Both the position numbers and the translations under genes were made by a program. This document shows positions 1 through 8,247 of a stretch of DNA of 64,000 nt, piece after piece; position 1 is the first letter of the stretch; the number at the start of each line of letters is the position of its first letter. The stretch is taken from contig NZ_JAASRY010000001.1 in the NCBI RefSeq assembly GCF_011761345.1, forward strand, positions 1,302,001 to 1,366,000, in the 5' to 3' direction. This DNA is from Thalassobacillus devorans. Lineage in GTDB: Bacteria; Bacillota; Bacilli; Bacillales; Halobacillaceae. The notes under the pieces were generated by a model. That model had not been told where the DNA came from and did not search any database. It saw only the letters and a program-made list of their open reading frames with translations.

Positions 1-170
1 TTATCGGTTAAAGGATTACCATTAAGTTTTTCTTTATTGAATTGATTGACTTGGTTGCAGAAATTATTTACTAAGGATTCATAATCCGGTATTTTAATAG
101 GTTCATAACCCTGATCAATAAGTTGTTTAATCATGTTTTCTTCTAATTTCGCTTCCGATTGATAATTCAC
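1..170 (-). CDS. hsdR: Type I restriction enzyme R subunit, N-terminal fragment
   Basis: Reading the minus strand from a GTG at 170 gives about 56 residues that run off the window edge, beginning VNYQSEAKLEENMIKQL and containing GYEPIKIPDYESL and FNKEKLNG. This matches the conserved start of HsdR, the restriction/translocase subunit of type I restriction-modification complexes, just before its nuclease domain. The GTG is chosen because an AAAGGAG box lies about 8 bases upstream (178-184), and no earlier start in this frame has a comparable site. The catalytic motifs are outside the window, so intactness cannot be judged. Its neighbour is the protease/ATPase pair, which suggests a defence cluster. 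Confidence 0.8.
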   Translation of the reverse strand, partial: MNYQSEAKLEENMIKQLIDQGYEPIKIPDYESLVNNFCNQVNQFNKEKLNGNPLTD

Positions 171-403
171 TGACTAAACTCCTTTTCTGAGGGAGAATGG
201 AAATAATTGTTTGGTACTAGTTTACCATACTCGAAAAATAAAACTCAAAGCTACCACCGCAAAATGATTTACTTTATTCGCCACTCTATAGTTTATTTCG
301 ACTAAGTAAAAAGTTAATTTTACTTAAGTGTAAGGAGGACCGAAGAAACAGATACAGAACGATTCCAATCATTTTTAGCGACAAAAAAATCTAATTATAA
401 AAA

Positions 404-2956
404 CTATTGAACTCTTACTGGTTGTATTATTCTCTCTCTTATTTCATTATAAACTTCTATATCTACACCCTCAGCGACTTCAAATGTAACAACCAGTGAA
501 TAAGGCACCTCTATATCACCTAGTCCACCAGCATCTTCTTGACAATTAACCTTTATCTCTAAGTTACTTCCATCAACAAATGGTACAGCTTGTTCTCCCT
601 CAAGTATCTCATGCTGAAGAGTTCCTCTTTTAACTGAATTATGATCTGCTTCCGTTCTTGTTACCAGGATGTCCTCTTGTGGAGGTGTGAATGACAGTTT
701 AGCTTGTCGATATTTTTGATTTAAAGCATTAACAGGACTAAACCATGCGAGAGTAATTGTAAGGCGCCTCCATACATCTTTACTACTTAATGAAGGTGGC
801 AAGGGTATCGTATACTCATGAGCTTCATCTTTTGTTAATTTATTGGTGCCTATAATGGTGGCTCTATATGGTTTAGGTTCTAAGATTCGTGTAATATCAG
901 ATACCCCATAACCTATCAACCTGGGTACTATACGATCTCTTAGATTTTTTTTCTCTCCTTCATTCAAGGCACCTTCTATTATTGATAAAGTTGATTCCCA
1001 ACTAGCTCCATGAACCAATAAGGCTTTTATTAATAATGTAATATTAACTCTTTCTTTATTTTCACCTAAGATTTCTAGCAATTCATCATATAATAATGCT
1101 CCATTCCTAGTTGCTAAAGCTGTTGAATTACTTGTCCCTCTTGTATAGCCTGTTTTATTGAGGTGTCCTTGCGTACCAGGAAGTGCAACTCTCTGACCTG
1201 GTGGTTGAAGACTGTCTACAATTCTCAATAATGCCAACCCATCTCTTCCTACTATATCTTCCTGATAAAGTTGTTTTCCGCCAGGCATCAGAATCTCTGG
1301 CTTAATTGATCTCCTATGACCTAACCCTAACCTACTAATTGGACTTAACATATACTGGTTGCTAAAAATATCAAGTCTATGACTACTTTGTACATATGAA
1401 GAGGAGTCATAATGTGATGCACCAACAGTGAGGGCATTTATGGATTCTGAAGGTGTCAAAATACGCCTATGTTGTGCCTCTTGTAAAATGGTCTTAATTG
1501 CAGCAACTTCTTTATTTTCAGGAGTTAAACTGTTAAACTCATCTTTTCTTACGTTCAAAACCATATGATCAATAAAATTACCCGCGCTGACAATAAATAA
1601 CACATTATATTTAAATGATAGCCAATCTAATAACCTAGCCCAAGGGCTAAGAAACCTATCAAAGGGTCTAGCCATGTCACCTATAGACAAGTTAATTATT
1701 TTAACATTTGGAGCTACTGCCTCCCCCTCTTCATCTCCTTCAAACAACCTTTTTACTGCTTTATATACAAGGTCAATTGGCAAAGTATTTAAGGGCATAC
1801 ATTCGCTTCTTATTTCACTAAAATCTCTTTCATTAGGTTTCATTATAGGCCGAACATATATTTTTCTATTTAAAGGATGAGATTCTTCATCAAGTTCACC
1901 ATGTATTATTAATGAGGCCATACTAGTGCCATGCCTTCTCTCAGTGACATTATAGTCTGTACTCAAATTATCTGGATCATCAACTTTAATTCTATCTCTT
2001 AACAGCTCATGATTTTCAATTGGAAGTCCATCAAATAAGGCTATTATTGGATCATCCATAACTTCACCTGACCGATCATCTTCAGTGATTAGGTGCTCTT
2101 CTGAGTGAGGTATTTTCGTTGAGATTTGACCAATTGGTCGGAAGAACATGATGTGTTCTGATCTGATAAAGCTAATAGCATCACTTTCACTAATCACTTC
2201 GAACACATTAATTGGAGTAGAAACTAAAATACCGTGATAACTAATGTTTTCTATAACGGTTTCTTGAATTATCTCACCATTACATTCTTCAATCATACTT
2301 TTTACTTTATGATATACTTCATCTCTTTTTGATTGAATACTTCTAAACCATAATTCTATTTCAAATTGTATAACTTCTTCGTTCCTATCTACACGTTCTT
2401 GCCAATCTTCAAGTAATCCAGTCCCATCTAGTCTATCATTTATATTCCAATTTCTAATGTCTCTTAGATAAGCGAACAGATGTTTCCACCGACCTAAACC
2501 ATGCGGTAACTTCTCACCTGTTTTATATATCTCCCATAAACCAATTAGTTGTTGAAGTGCGGTTTGGTCCGTCATAATAAAATACAATCGACCATTTAAT
2601 TCTTTCTCTTCTTTTTCACCATCGTTTTCCAGATAAAAATCTTCATCAGGTTCAAAAGACTCTTCTAATTCACACAGCCATTCTAAACCTTCTATTTTCC
2701 TCACAGCATTTACAAACTGATCTATGCTACCGATTATTTCAAATACTAATGTTTCTTCTGGCAAAAATCCCACTGAACCATCACTCAAATTTGCTGATTT
2801 TCTATCCAGTGCATCTACTAAACTTTGTAACTTTGGCTCAATCCGAACAGTTTGTCTTTCTGAAGATGGGATGTGTGGCTGTCTTGGTGGAAAAGGCCTT
2901 CTATCTCTTGAAGACAAACTAGGTTCAGAGAAAAAAAGTAATGGTCTTTCCATCAT
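404..2956 (-). CDS. Cytosolic subtilisin-like (S8) peptidase of an ATPase-coupled pair
   Basis: An 850-residue protein with the subtilase catalytic triad in order: Asp309 (in LFDG), His342 (in RRHGTSMA) and Ser611 (in GTSNSTA), with the oxyanion-type Asn in FIVSAGN between them. No signal peptide or membrane segment is visible, so it should act inside the cell, which is unusual for a subtilase. About 290 residues precede the protease domain and about 200 follow it; neither part is recognised. The start ATG directly abuts the TAG stop of the ATPase gene, and the Shine-Dalgarno GGAGGAG lies inside that gene's 3' end, so the two are translationally coupled. Such subtilase/AAA pairs are typical of conflict or defence loci. 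The protease is probably the effector and the ATPase its regulator, but this is inference. Confidence 0.85.
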   Translation of the reverse strand: MMERPLLFFSEPSLSSRDRRPFPPRQPHIPSSERQTVRIEPKLQSLVDALDRKSANLSDGSVGFLPEETLVFEIIGSIDQFVNAVRKIEGLEWLCELEESFEPDEDFYLENDGEKEEKELNGRLYFIMTDQTALQQLIGLWEIYKTGEKLPHGLGRWKHLFAYLRDIRNWNINDRLDGTGLLEDWQERVDRNEEVIQFEIELWFRSIQSKRDEVYHKVKSMIEECNGEIIQETVIENISYHGILVSTPINVFEVISESDAISFIRSEHIMFFRPIGQISTKIPHSEEHLITEDDRSGEVMDDPIIALFDGLPIENHELLRDRIKVDDPDNLSTDYNVTERRHGTSMASLIIHGELDEESHPLNRKIYVRPIMKPNERDFSEIRSECMPLNTLPIDLVYKAVKRLFEGDEEGEAVAPNVKIINLSIGDMARPFDRFLSPWARLLDWLSFKYNVLFIVSAGNFIDHMVLNVRKDEFNSLTPENKEVAAIKTILQEAQHRRILTPSESINALTVGASHYDSSSYVQSSHRLDIFSNQYMLSPISRLGLGHRRSIKPEILMPGGKQLYQEDIVGRDGLALLRIVDSLQPPGQRVALPGTQGHLNKTGYTRGTSNSTALATRNGALLYDELLEILGENKERVNITLLIKALLVHGASWESTLSIIEGALNEGEKKNLRDRIVPRLIGYGVSDITRILEPKPYRATIIGTNKLTKDEAHEYTIPLPPSLSSKDVWRRLTITLAWFSPVNALNQKYRQAKLSFTPPQEDILVTRTEADHNSVKRGTLQHEILEGEQAVPFVDGSNLEIKVNCQEDAGGLGDIEVPYSLVVTFEVAEGVDIEVYNEIRERIIQPVRVQ

Positions 2957-3940
2957 CTACTCCTCCTTGGTTTGTTCTTCCTCAGTTATGTAACGTTCTG
3001 TCCATTGATCTAATCTACCTTTGACAATTGCTTTTATATTTGTATCAAAGGATAAAACGTACCGTCTCTGTACATCTAGTGCAAATTGCTCTAATTCTGC
3101 AAAGCTCAATCCTTGTAGCTTTTGCACTAAAATATTATTTGATATCCCCAAAGAACTATCATAACTTTGTCTTAAATCATTGATCCATTGTGTAAGTTGC
3201 TTTTTATTAGGCGTATCAAGACATAGGTGTAATTGAAATCTTCTCCATACAGCTCTATCTAATAATTCTGGATGATTAGTGGCAGTTATGATAACAACAT
3301 GTGACGGCAAAGAGTCTATCTGCATTAGTAAAGAACTGACTACTCTCTTAATCTCTCCTGTATCGTGGCTGTCTCCTCTTTCTTTTCCAATAGTATCAAA
3401 CTCATCGAAGAATAATACACACTTGTGTGACTTAATACTTCGAAATAGCTTCTCTAACCGAGAAGCTGTTTCCCCTAAATAACTTCCAATTATCGCATCG
3501 TATCTAACTATATATAAGGGTACAACTAATTCATTTGCTACAGCCTCTGCCAAAGTTGTTTTACCATTTCCAGGCGGGCCAGTTAACAATATACGATTTC
3601 GAGGTTCTAAATTAAATGATCTTAAAAGATCAGTACGATGTTGTTCTTCAATAATTTCATTAATTGCGTTGGTAACTATATTAGATAAAATTAAATCACC
3701 TAAGCATTTTGAAGGTAGAACCTCATAAACAAAATCATTATTGTTGAAAGATGTGTTTAAGAATTGTTTTGTATTTTTAGTTTGGTTATTTTTCAGTGAT
3801 TTTTCTAACTTTTTTGCTAAAACATGGTGTTGCTTATTTCTTTCATCTGCTGCCATGGCTTCAACAGTTCTTACCAATAATTGTTGATTCCCAGTAACTC
3901 CTGCTTCTATTAACTTTAATACTAAGTCTGAACGAACCAT
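2957..3940 (-). CDS. AAA+ ATPase partner of the subtilisin-like peptidase
   Basis: A 327-residue protein with a roughly 100-residue helical N-terminal part and one AAA+ module: Walker A GPPGNGKTT at 121-129, Walker B CVLFFDEFD at 174-182, sensor-1 Asn at about 222 in ITATNHPE, and arginine-finger-like RR at 233-234. The module resembles the FtsH/spastin/katanin type of AAA domain, but no protease or zinc site is fused to it; the protease is the next gene. The start is an ATG after a weak AAAGGTTG site. A TATAAT at 3984-3989 on the minus strand is a plausible -10 box, without a convincing -35. The likely role is an ATP-dependent sensor or unfoldase for the S8 peptidase. Confidence 0.88.
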   Translation of the reverse strand: MVRSDLVLKLIEAGVTGNQQLLVRTVEAMAADERNKQHHVLAKKLEKSLKNNQTKNTKQFLNTSFNNNDFVYEVLPSKCLGDLILSNIVTNAINEIIEEQHRTDLLRSFNLEPRNRILLTGPPGNGKTTLAEAVANELVVPLYIVRYDAIIGSYLGETASRLEKLFRSIKSHKCVLFFDEFDTIGKERGDSHDTGEIKRVVSSLLMQIDSLPSHVVIITATNHPELLDRAVWRRFQLHLCLDTPNKKQLTQWINDLRQSYDSSLGISNNILVQKLQGLSFAELEQFALDVQRRYVLSFDTNIKAIVKGRLDQWTERYITEEEQTKEE

Positions 3941-4260
3941 TGTTTATCACAACCTTTACTTGCTTGTTGTTACTCATGTTGTCATTATACATCATATACA
4001 CTTCTTACATTAACATACTGTACATTATTCATAATTCCATACCCTCCACACTATCTTAACTATTTTTTATCCAGAGTTCTTATAATCGGTATGATATAAG
4101 AACATTTAAATAAATATTTAAACAACAAATGGAACTGAATATTGAGGATATGCAAATAAAAATGGCGATCAACCGTATAGCGTCATGTAAGTGAACATAA
4201 CTTCATACAATCTCTATTATATGAACTTATACTCTCAACACGTATTTTTTCTTCTAAATA

Positions 4261-4445
4261 AAACCCGCTCCCTATTTTCTAAATAAAAGGGAGCGGGTTT
4301 TTAGTTATTGGAAATCCATTAATTGTAGCTAAACATGACAATTGGCTACTCCACATAGGGAATAGCCAATTATGCCAGACTACGAAATACTAAACATAAG
4401 CATAAGCATATAATTAGTATACCTATACTTGCTGTATTTATGCAG
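4261..4445 (+). repeat. Terminator/hairpin repeat unit, copy 1
   Basis: The unit begins with an intrinsic terminator (stem CCCGCTCCC / GGGAGCGGG, then T5). About 30 bases later comes a 59-base block (4333-4391) that is identical in copy 2. The block contains a hairpin with arms ATTGGCTA / TAGCCAAT. The similarity continues more weakly into the following TTAGTATA..CTATA..GCTGTA text. The unit lies in the protease/orphan-gene gap and no ORF is associated with it. Confidence 0.75.
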
Positions 4446-4782
4446 TTTATAAATATAATTTGTTTATTAAGATAAAAGCAGCTCAATTAAGTCAATTGTC
4501 CGGGTCTGGATATGTATAATCGTGAGATTATCGTTTAAAATTCAGCACCTCAAAATTATGCCTCTGGTGCAGAAGCTTTCACTACCATTGATGGGGATCT
4601 TCGGAGGGTTTCGAACTTTTTCATAACGAGAGTGGAAATGAACTAAAAAATCAAGCTATTGAAAAGTTAGTAAATACCCTTAACATTGATCGCTTAAGGA
4701 TAAGGTGATTAAGACAGAGTTAAATATTTCATCCAGCAACAACTGAACGTGACCTTATTTGATTATGGACATTTTATTGTAA

Positions 4783-4960
4783 AAACCCGCTCCTTATTTT
4801 AAACAAAGGAGCGGGTTTTCATTTATGTTTTATATCCAATAATTACAGCAAGACATGACAATTGGCTACTCCACATAGGGAATAGCCAATTATGCCAGAC
4901 TACGAAATACTCAACATCATGATATGAATTAGTATATCTATATTCGCTGTAGTTATTCGT
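4783..4960 (+). repeat. Terminator/hairpin repeat unit, copy 2
   Basis: A direct repeat of the unit 520 bases upstream: terminator stem CCCGCTCC / GGAGCGGG plus T4, then the identical 59-base block at 4853-4911 with the ATTGGCTA / TAGCCAAT hairpin, then diverged flanks. The conserved block is more constrained than its surroundings, which suggests recent duplication or a functional RNA or protein site. Confidence 0.75.
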
Positions 4961-5168
4961 CATTATATAAAATTGGTATAAAAAATTGTTGAAATAGACG
5001 CGTTTGTTTAATAGACAGGAGTGATTTTCTTACATATATTTTTCGCACTTCAAAATTTTATTGTTTCAAATTTGTGCCATATAGTTGGAATAGTAAGATT
5101 GCCTTAAATTCATAACAATACTTTCAAACAGATGAATAAAATCGTTTAAGAAAAGGGAGGACGATACA

Positions 5169-5684
5169 GTGGAGATTCAAAAAGAAATGAGCAATGAAAT
5201 AAGAGGTGCATGGGGGAATATCAAACCATATCATCGTTATGCAACTTTAAATGATGTTGAACATGGATATAATTTTGGTTGCTTCTTTTCAATTGGTGAC
5301 AGTGAAGAACAAAAAAAGATCATTTTAGGCATTGCTAATTTGTCTTTAAATACCTATAAAGTCGTAACTCTAACTTCGATAGGAAATGTTCAATTAGTTG
5401 AGAATATGATTAAGGTGATTAAAAAGCTATTTCCACACTTAACATTTGAAGGATATCGAGAAATGATCTTTGATATGCTTGATGAAAGTATAGTGCCAGT
5501 ATTAGAAAAATATGAGAAAGGGTTTCCTGCTGATTATCATTTACTTGATGTAGGGAATTTAAATATTAATGACACACTGGGGTTTACATCATTATCGTAT
5601 AGCCTCACTGTAGAGGGTATACCATTTAATTATAAAATGGTACCAGTCATCGAAGATATGTTAGTTAATGACTTAGAAAGTTAA
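5169..5684 (+). CDS. Hypothetical protein, 171 aa
   Basis: I do not recognise this protein. It is soluble, acidic and without signal peptide or membrane segment, with mixed helix/strand character (for example GYNFGCFFSIGDSEEQKK near the start). The start is a GTG at 5169 behind AAAGGGAGG with 7-8 bases of spacing; an ATG eight codons later has no good site. A strong terminator follows 60 bases after the stop, so this is a single-gene transcript. It sits between the protease/ATPase unit and decayed genes, in an accessory region. Confidence 0.75.
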   Translation: MEIQKEMSNEIRGAWGNIKPYHRYATLNDVEHGYNFGCFFSIGDSEEQKKIILGIANLSLNTYKVVTLTSIGNVQLVENMIKVIKKLFPHLTFEGYREMIFDMLDESIVPVLEKYEKGFPADYHLLDVGNLNINDTLGFTSLSYSLTVEGIPFNYKMVPVIEDMLVNDLES

Positions 5685-5741
5685 CTATTACCTTTCTATA
5701 ATACTTGTATATCAAAGTACCTCTCTCGATGTATAATCGCA

Positions 5742-5780
5742 GCCCGCTTCCTTTTTCAAATGGAAAAGGAGCGGGTTTTT
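5742..5780 (+). terminator. Intrinsic terminator of the 171-aa gene
   Basis: Stem CCCGCTTCCTTTT / AAAAGGAGCGGG with a short loop, followed by T5. It uses the same stem sequence as the two repeat units upstream. Confidence 0.85.
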
Positions 5781-6074
5781 AAAGACTCTTTTAAGAAGAT
5801 TTAATAAACCTTTGAGATTTCCACTGTCGATAAGGACCACTGTTTCTAAAACAGTACCGAAGGTACTTAAATACTAGTAATGTTTTACCACCCTACGTGG
5901 AGAGAACTCTCACTTTATAGCGTTTCTGGGTACCGATGGTATTTTATGAAGTTCTTTACGTTTTGTACATTTCTCAAAGCCATCATTATTCTTTCCGCAC
6001 TGATAATATCACTATCATATATTGTTTACCTGCATACCTTTAAAATCGAATTTAATTATAGTTTAAGTATTAAC
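5781..6074. other. Gap with only a doubtful small ORF
   Basis: No convincing gene is present. A 67-codon plus-strand frame starts at 5880 (MFYHPTWRELS..., one predicted membrane helix from about residue 30). It has only a weak GAAGG about 18 bases upstream and overlaps the end of the recombinase-like gene at 6075 head to head. It may be a small membrane protein or chance. Confidence 0.25.
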
Positions 6075-6509
6075 TCAACCTAACCGCCGTTTGCTATATC
6101 TATACTTTTTCTTTCCATTAACCTTGGAACCTTCTAAATAATAACTGAACCTAACATAGTCCATAATTAGATTTTCTTTGAAAAAGTAAACATTTCCAAT
6201 TTGCTTTACAACTTCTAAAAGCAAAGCGTCGTTCCTTCTTATATCATCATTTAAAGCTTCAAAACTGTATAAAACCATTAAATTCACATCATATTTAGGT
6301 TTTTCTAATGTTCTCCTCATTTGTAGTAATTCAGAACGTGGGAAAGGTGGTCCAAGATAGCCTAGGTCACTAAACCTCTTGAGTACCGAAAGATTTTTCA
6401 TTTCACAATAATTTAAGAGGACTTTTTCCTGATGAACAATACGTTGAACTGGAGACCATGAGTTACCAAATTCAATGGATTTTCTGTAATAACAAAAGAC
6501 ATTTTCCAC
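6075..6509 (-). CDS. Small serine-recombinase-like protein
   Basis: A 144-residue protein. The N-terminus CYYRKS lines up with the YxRVS active-site strand of serine recombinases (Arg and the nucleophilic Ser are kept). FSDLGYLGPPFPRSEL corresponds to the fDxGySG...R..l segment. VLYSFEALNDDIRRN sits where canonical enzymes have a sldRlgRd helix, but the arginine pattern differs. There is no C-terminal zinc ribbon or helix-turn-helix, so it is a catalytic-fold-only protein with a basic tail (KKKYRYSKRR). It may be a stand-alone divergent family or a truncated resolvase. An AAGGGGGG tract lies upstream of the ATG. Confidence 0.5.
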   Translation of the reverse strand: MENVFCYYRKSIEFGNSWSPVQRIVHQEKVLLNYCEMKNLSVLKRFSDLGYLGPPFPRSELLQMRRTLEKPKYDVNLMVLYSFEALNDDIRRNDALLLEVVKQIGNVYFFKENLIMDYVRFSYYLEGSKVNGKKKYRYSKRRLG

Positions 6510-6654
6510 AACAGCCCCCCTTATGAGCTAAATAAGTAATATTACAATTTTTTTCACTCTCACTAACGTAGAGGTTAAAAGACTGTTCTATCGGTTTCTC
6601 CGGATTAAAAATAGATGTTTCAAAAATAACCATTTGAAGAAATTAAGCAACAAA

Positions 6655-6693
6655 AAAAGCATGTAAATCAAATATAGATTGAGCTACATGCTA
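6655..6693 (-). terminator. Intrinsic terminator downstream of two decayed genes
   Basis: On the minus strand, stem AGCATGTA / TACATGCT with an inner AATC/GATT pairing, followed by T7. It lies about 90 bases after the end of the frameshifted ORF at 6784-6998 and is still intact. Confidence 0.75.
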
Positions 6694-6783
6694 GTATTGA
6701 CTTATTTACATATAAAATATTCATCCTATTATATACACTCGGAATACTGGCTTTTATGGAAAACGATACTCTAAGCTTGCACT

Positions 6784-6998
6784 TTAGTCATGGTCCTTAT
6801 CATATGCCAATGCTCCCGAAGTTCTTTTACTCATCTCAATCGTTAGGTATCATTTCCTGGCCTCATAAACCTCGGCACTTTCGACAACAAACGTAGCAAA
6901 TCCTCATTTTCCTTTTGAATAGGAAAGGTAATGTTTCTTGCAACACAAAGACGTTTATTTGGATTTCTCGGTGGTGATAGCTTTTGATTTAATCTCAT
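6784..6998 (-). pseudogene. Frameshifted and stop-interrupted small gene
   Basis: The minus strand opens with MRLNQKLSPPRNPNKRL and continues to a KENE segment. From there coherent protein text continues in another frame (GFATFVVESAEVYEARK), is broken by a TGA, and resumes as YLTIEMSKRTSGALAYDKDHD-stop. Read in its own frame, the first ORF ends after 51 residues at 6843. The change of frame plus one stop suggests a decayed gene of about 70 residues. I do not recognise the family. It shares orientation and terminator with the second broken gene upstream. Confidence 0.4.
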
Positions 6999-7039
6999 AG
7001 GTAATAACTCAATCCTTATTAGCTTAGTAGTAATAATTA

Positions 7040-7187
7040 TTATACTGTTAGTTGTATATAGTGCTTGAAATACTTATTCTCCAAAACATTGGTAAATATT
7101 TTATCAAGTTCTTCTAAAGATGCCCTTACTTCAAAATTTATATACGTTTCTTATAACTCTTAATTGATCTTCCAAAGTATTTGTCAT
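7040..7187 (-). pseudogene. Frameshifted small gene with an intact start
   Basis: The ATG at 7187 has a perfect AAGGAG site with 7-base spacing and reads MTNTLEDQLRVIRNVYK before a stop. A different frame then reads NFEVRASLEELDKIF and ends ...HYIQLTV-stop at 7040. One indel near the TATAAATTT tract joins them into a plausible protein of about 49 residues. The family is unrecognised. An intact translation signal with a broken frame points to recent decay. Confidence 0.45.
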
Positions 7188-7312
7188 TCTTTGTCTCCTT
7201 TTTCTTTTTAACTTTCATGTAAAGCCTCCGATATTGGAATAATTTTAAGCTAACAAATACAAAAAACAGTTGTAACATTGATGATGAAGTTTTTAAATTG
7301 CAATGACACCAG

Positions 7313-7350
7313 ATCTCCTCCTTTAAACGATTATAAAGTAAGGAGGAGAT
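7313..7350 (+). promoter_or_regulatory. Hairpin that masks the ribosome binding site
   Basis: Arms ATCTCCTCCTTTA (7313-7325) and TAAGGAGGAGAT (7339-7350) pair over 12 bases with a single bulge and a 13-base loop. The 3' arm is the whole Shine-Dalgarno sequence of the ORF starting at 7356, so in the folded mRNA the start would be occluded. No T tract follows, so this is not a terminator. Confidence 0.6.
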
Positions 7351-7355
7351 AACCT

Positions 7356-7562
7356 ATGTATATTTACAAGAGAATTAACCTTGACGGTAGTACCTGGAGA
7401 AGCAGAAGCATCAGTACCGAAAAGTTGTTTGATGAAGAGGTGTACTTGAACAAAACCCTTCCTGCTTCAGAGGTTACATTCACGAATGAACCCCTGAAAG
7501 GGGACTATGATGAGCTTTGCAAAAGGTTGTCCGGTGAGGTGAAAACGTATAGAATCCCATAA
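7356..7562 (+). CDS. Small hypothetical protein, 68 aa
   Basis: The ATG sits 6 bases after AAGGAGGAGAT, one of the strongest ribosome binding sites in the window, but that site is the 3' arm of a hairpin. The protein is soluble and mixed-charge (MYIYKRINLDGSTWRSRS...). I do not recognise it. A terminator follows about 130 bases downstream. It stands alone between decayed genes and the transporter operon. Confidence 0.65.
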   Translation: MYIYKRINLDGSTWRSRSISTEKLFDEEVYLNKTLPASEVTFTNEPLKGDYDELCKRLSGEVKTYRIP

Positions 7563-7689
7563 ACTTCTTGCCACCTCCAAATGACTTGGTAGCTACCTTA
7601 TTGCCCCACTAAAGACAAAGCTGCTCCATAGGATATTAAGTGGGAAGTTTAAAAAGAGGTTTTACAAGAGTTATTTCTGCTTAATAATT

Positions 7690-7722
7690 GAGAAACCCCT
7701 CCATGGGTGTTTCTCTTCTTTA
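7690..7722 (+). terminator. Probable terminator of the 68-aa gene
   Basis: Arms GAGAAACCC (7690-7698) and GGGTGTTTCTC (7705-7715), with one bulged base pair position, followed by a T-rich tract. Confidence 0.5.
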
Positions 7723-8247
7723 GTTCTCGCCCATGTGTATTTAAAACTTAAAATCAAGATAATGTAGAAAAATTTTATTGCGATGGTACAACAAATTCTA
7801 CTTTTATCCTATCAGGCTGGATTTTTTTATATCAACCTCTTTAAGATTTTTGTTATAAAATCATCCATTTTCACTCTCATACAAGTACTTAATCTCCTGT
7901 AATATTCATGTTATGTGCACTTTATGTTCGATAGATTTAAATAAATATAAGTGAAATAATTCCCAGTTTACAATCTAAATCATTCCATAAATAAATATTT
8001 CGGTGCTGAAATTCCATACTCGTTCGACCAGGTGTTCGATTAAATCAGGATAAATTCCGTGCAAAAATTATTTAATCCCTTTTGACTAATTTTTCTTTCT
8101 CTTTTCCTAATAGTCTAAACTAGATGATCTATTTTAGACTATGATTAAAAATTGATTGAAAATGAGGTACTATATTTATCTATAAAGTAACGTTCCCTTA
8201 AATATTTTATTCTTTATAAAAATACCCACTTATATCAGTATAGGCAC
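7723..8247. other. AT-rich gap without genes
   Basis: No ORF with a supported start is visible on either strand. The only structure I see is the TAGTCTA...TAGACTA repeat at 8111-8153. No clear terminator for the transporter operon, which ends at 8248, was found. Confidence 0.4.
8111..8153. repeat. TAGTCTA repeat, copy A
   Basis: A 43-base segment with inverted ends TAGTCTA and TAGACTA. It matches the segment at 19261-19303 at roughly 35 of 43 positions, including an identical 16-base run, in the same orientation. The two copies bracket the transporter/M24 operon and the rest of an 11 kb stretch. Confidence 0.5.

Larger units (their letters stand above)
3941..5168. other. Non-coding gap with duplicated units and a gene remnant
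   Basis: No intact gene is visible in these 1.2 kb. The stretch holds two diverged copies of a terminator-plus-hairpin unit, annotated separately. It also holds a short open frame on the plus strand at about 4592-4708 that reads EGFELFHNESGNELKNQ and ends in LRIR-stop, without a start codon. That frame looks like the 3' end of a lost gene lying just before the second terminator. I do not recognise it. Confidence 0.4.

Noticed and set aside
5880-6083. 67-codon plus-strand membrane-like ORF
   Set aside because: Weak, distant start signal and overlap with the recombinase-like gene; mentioned only in the gap entry.
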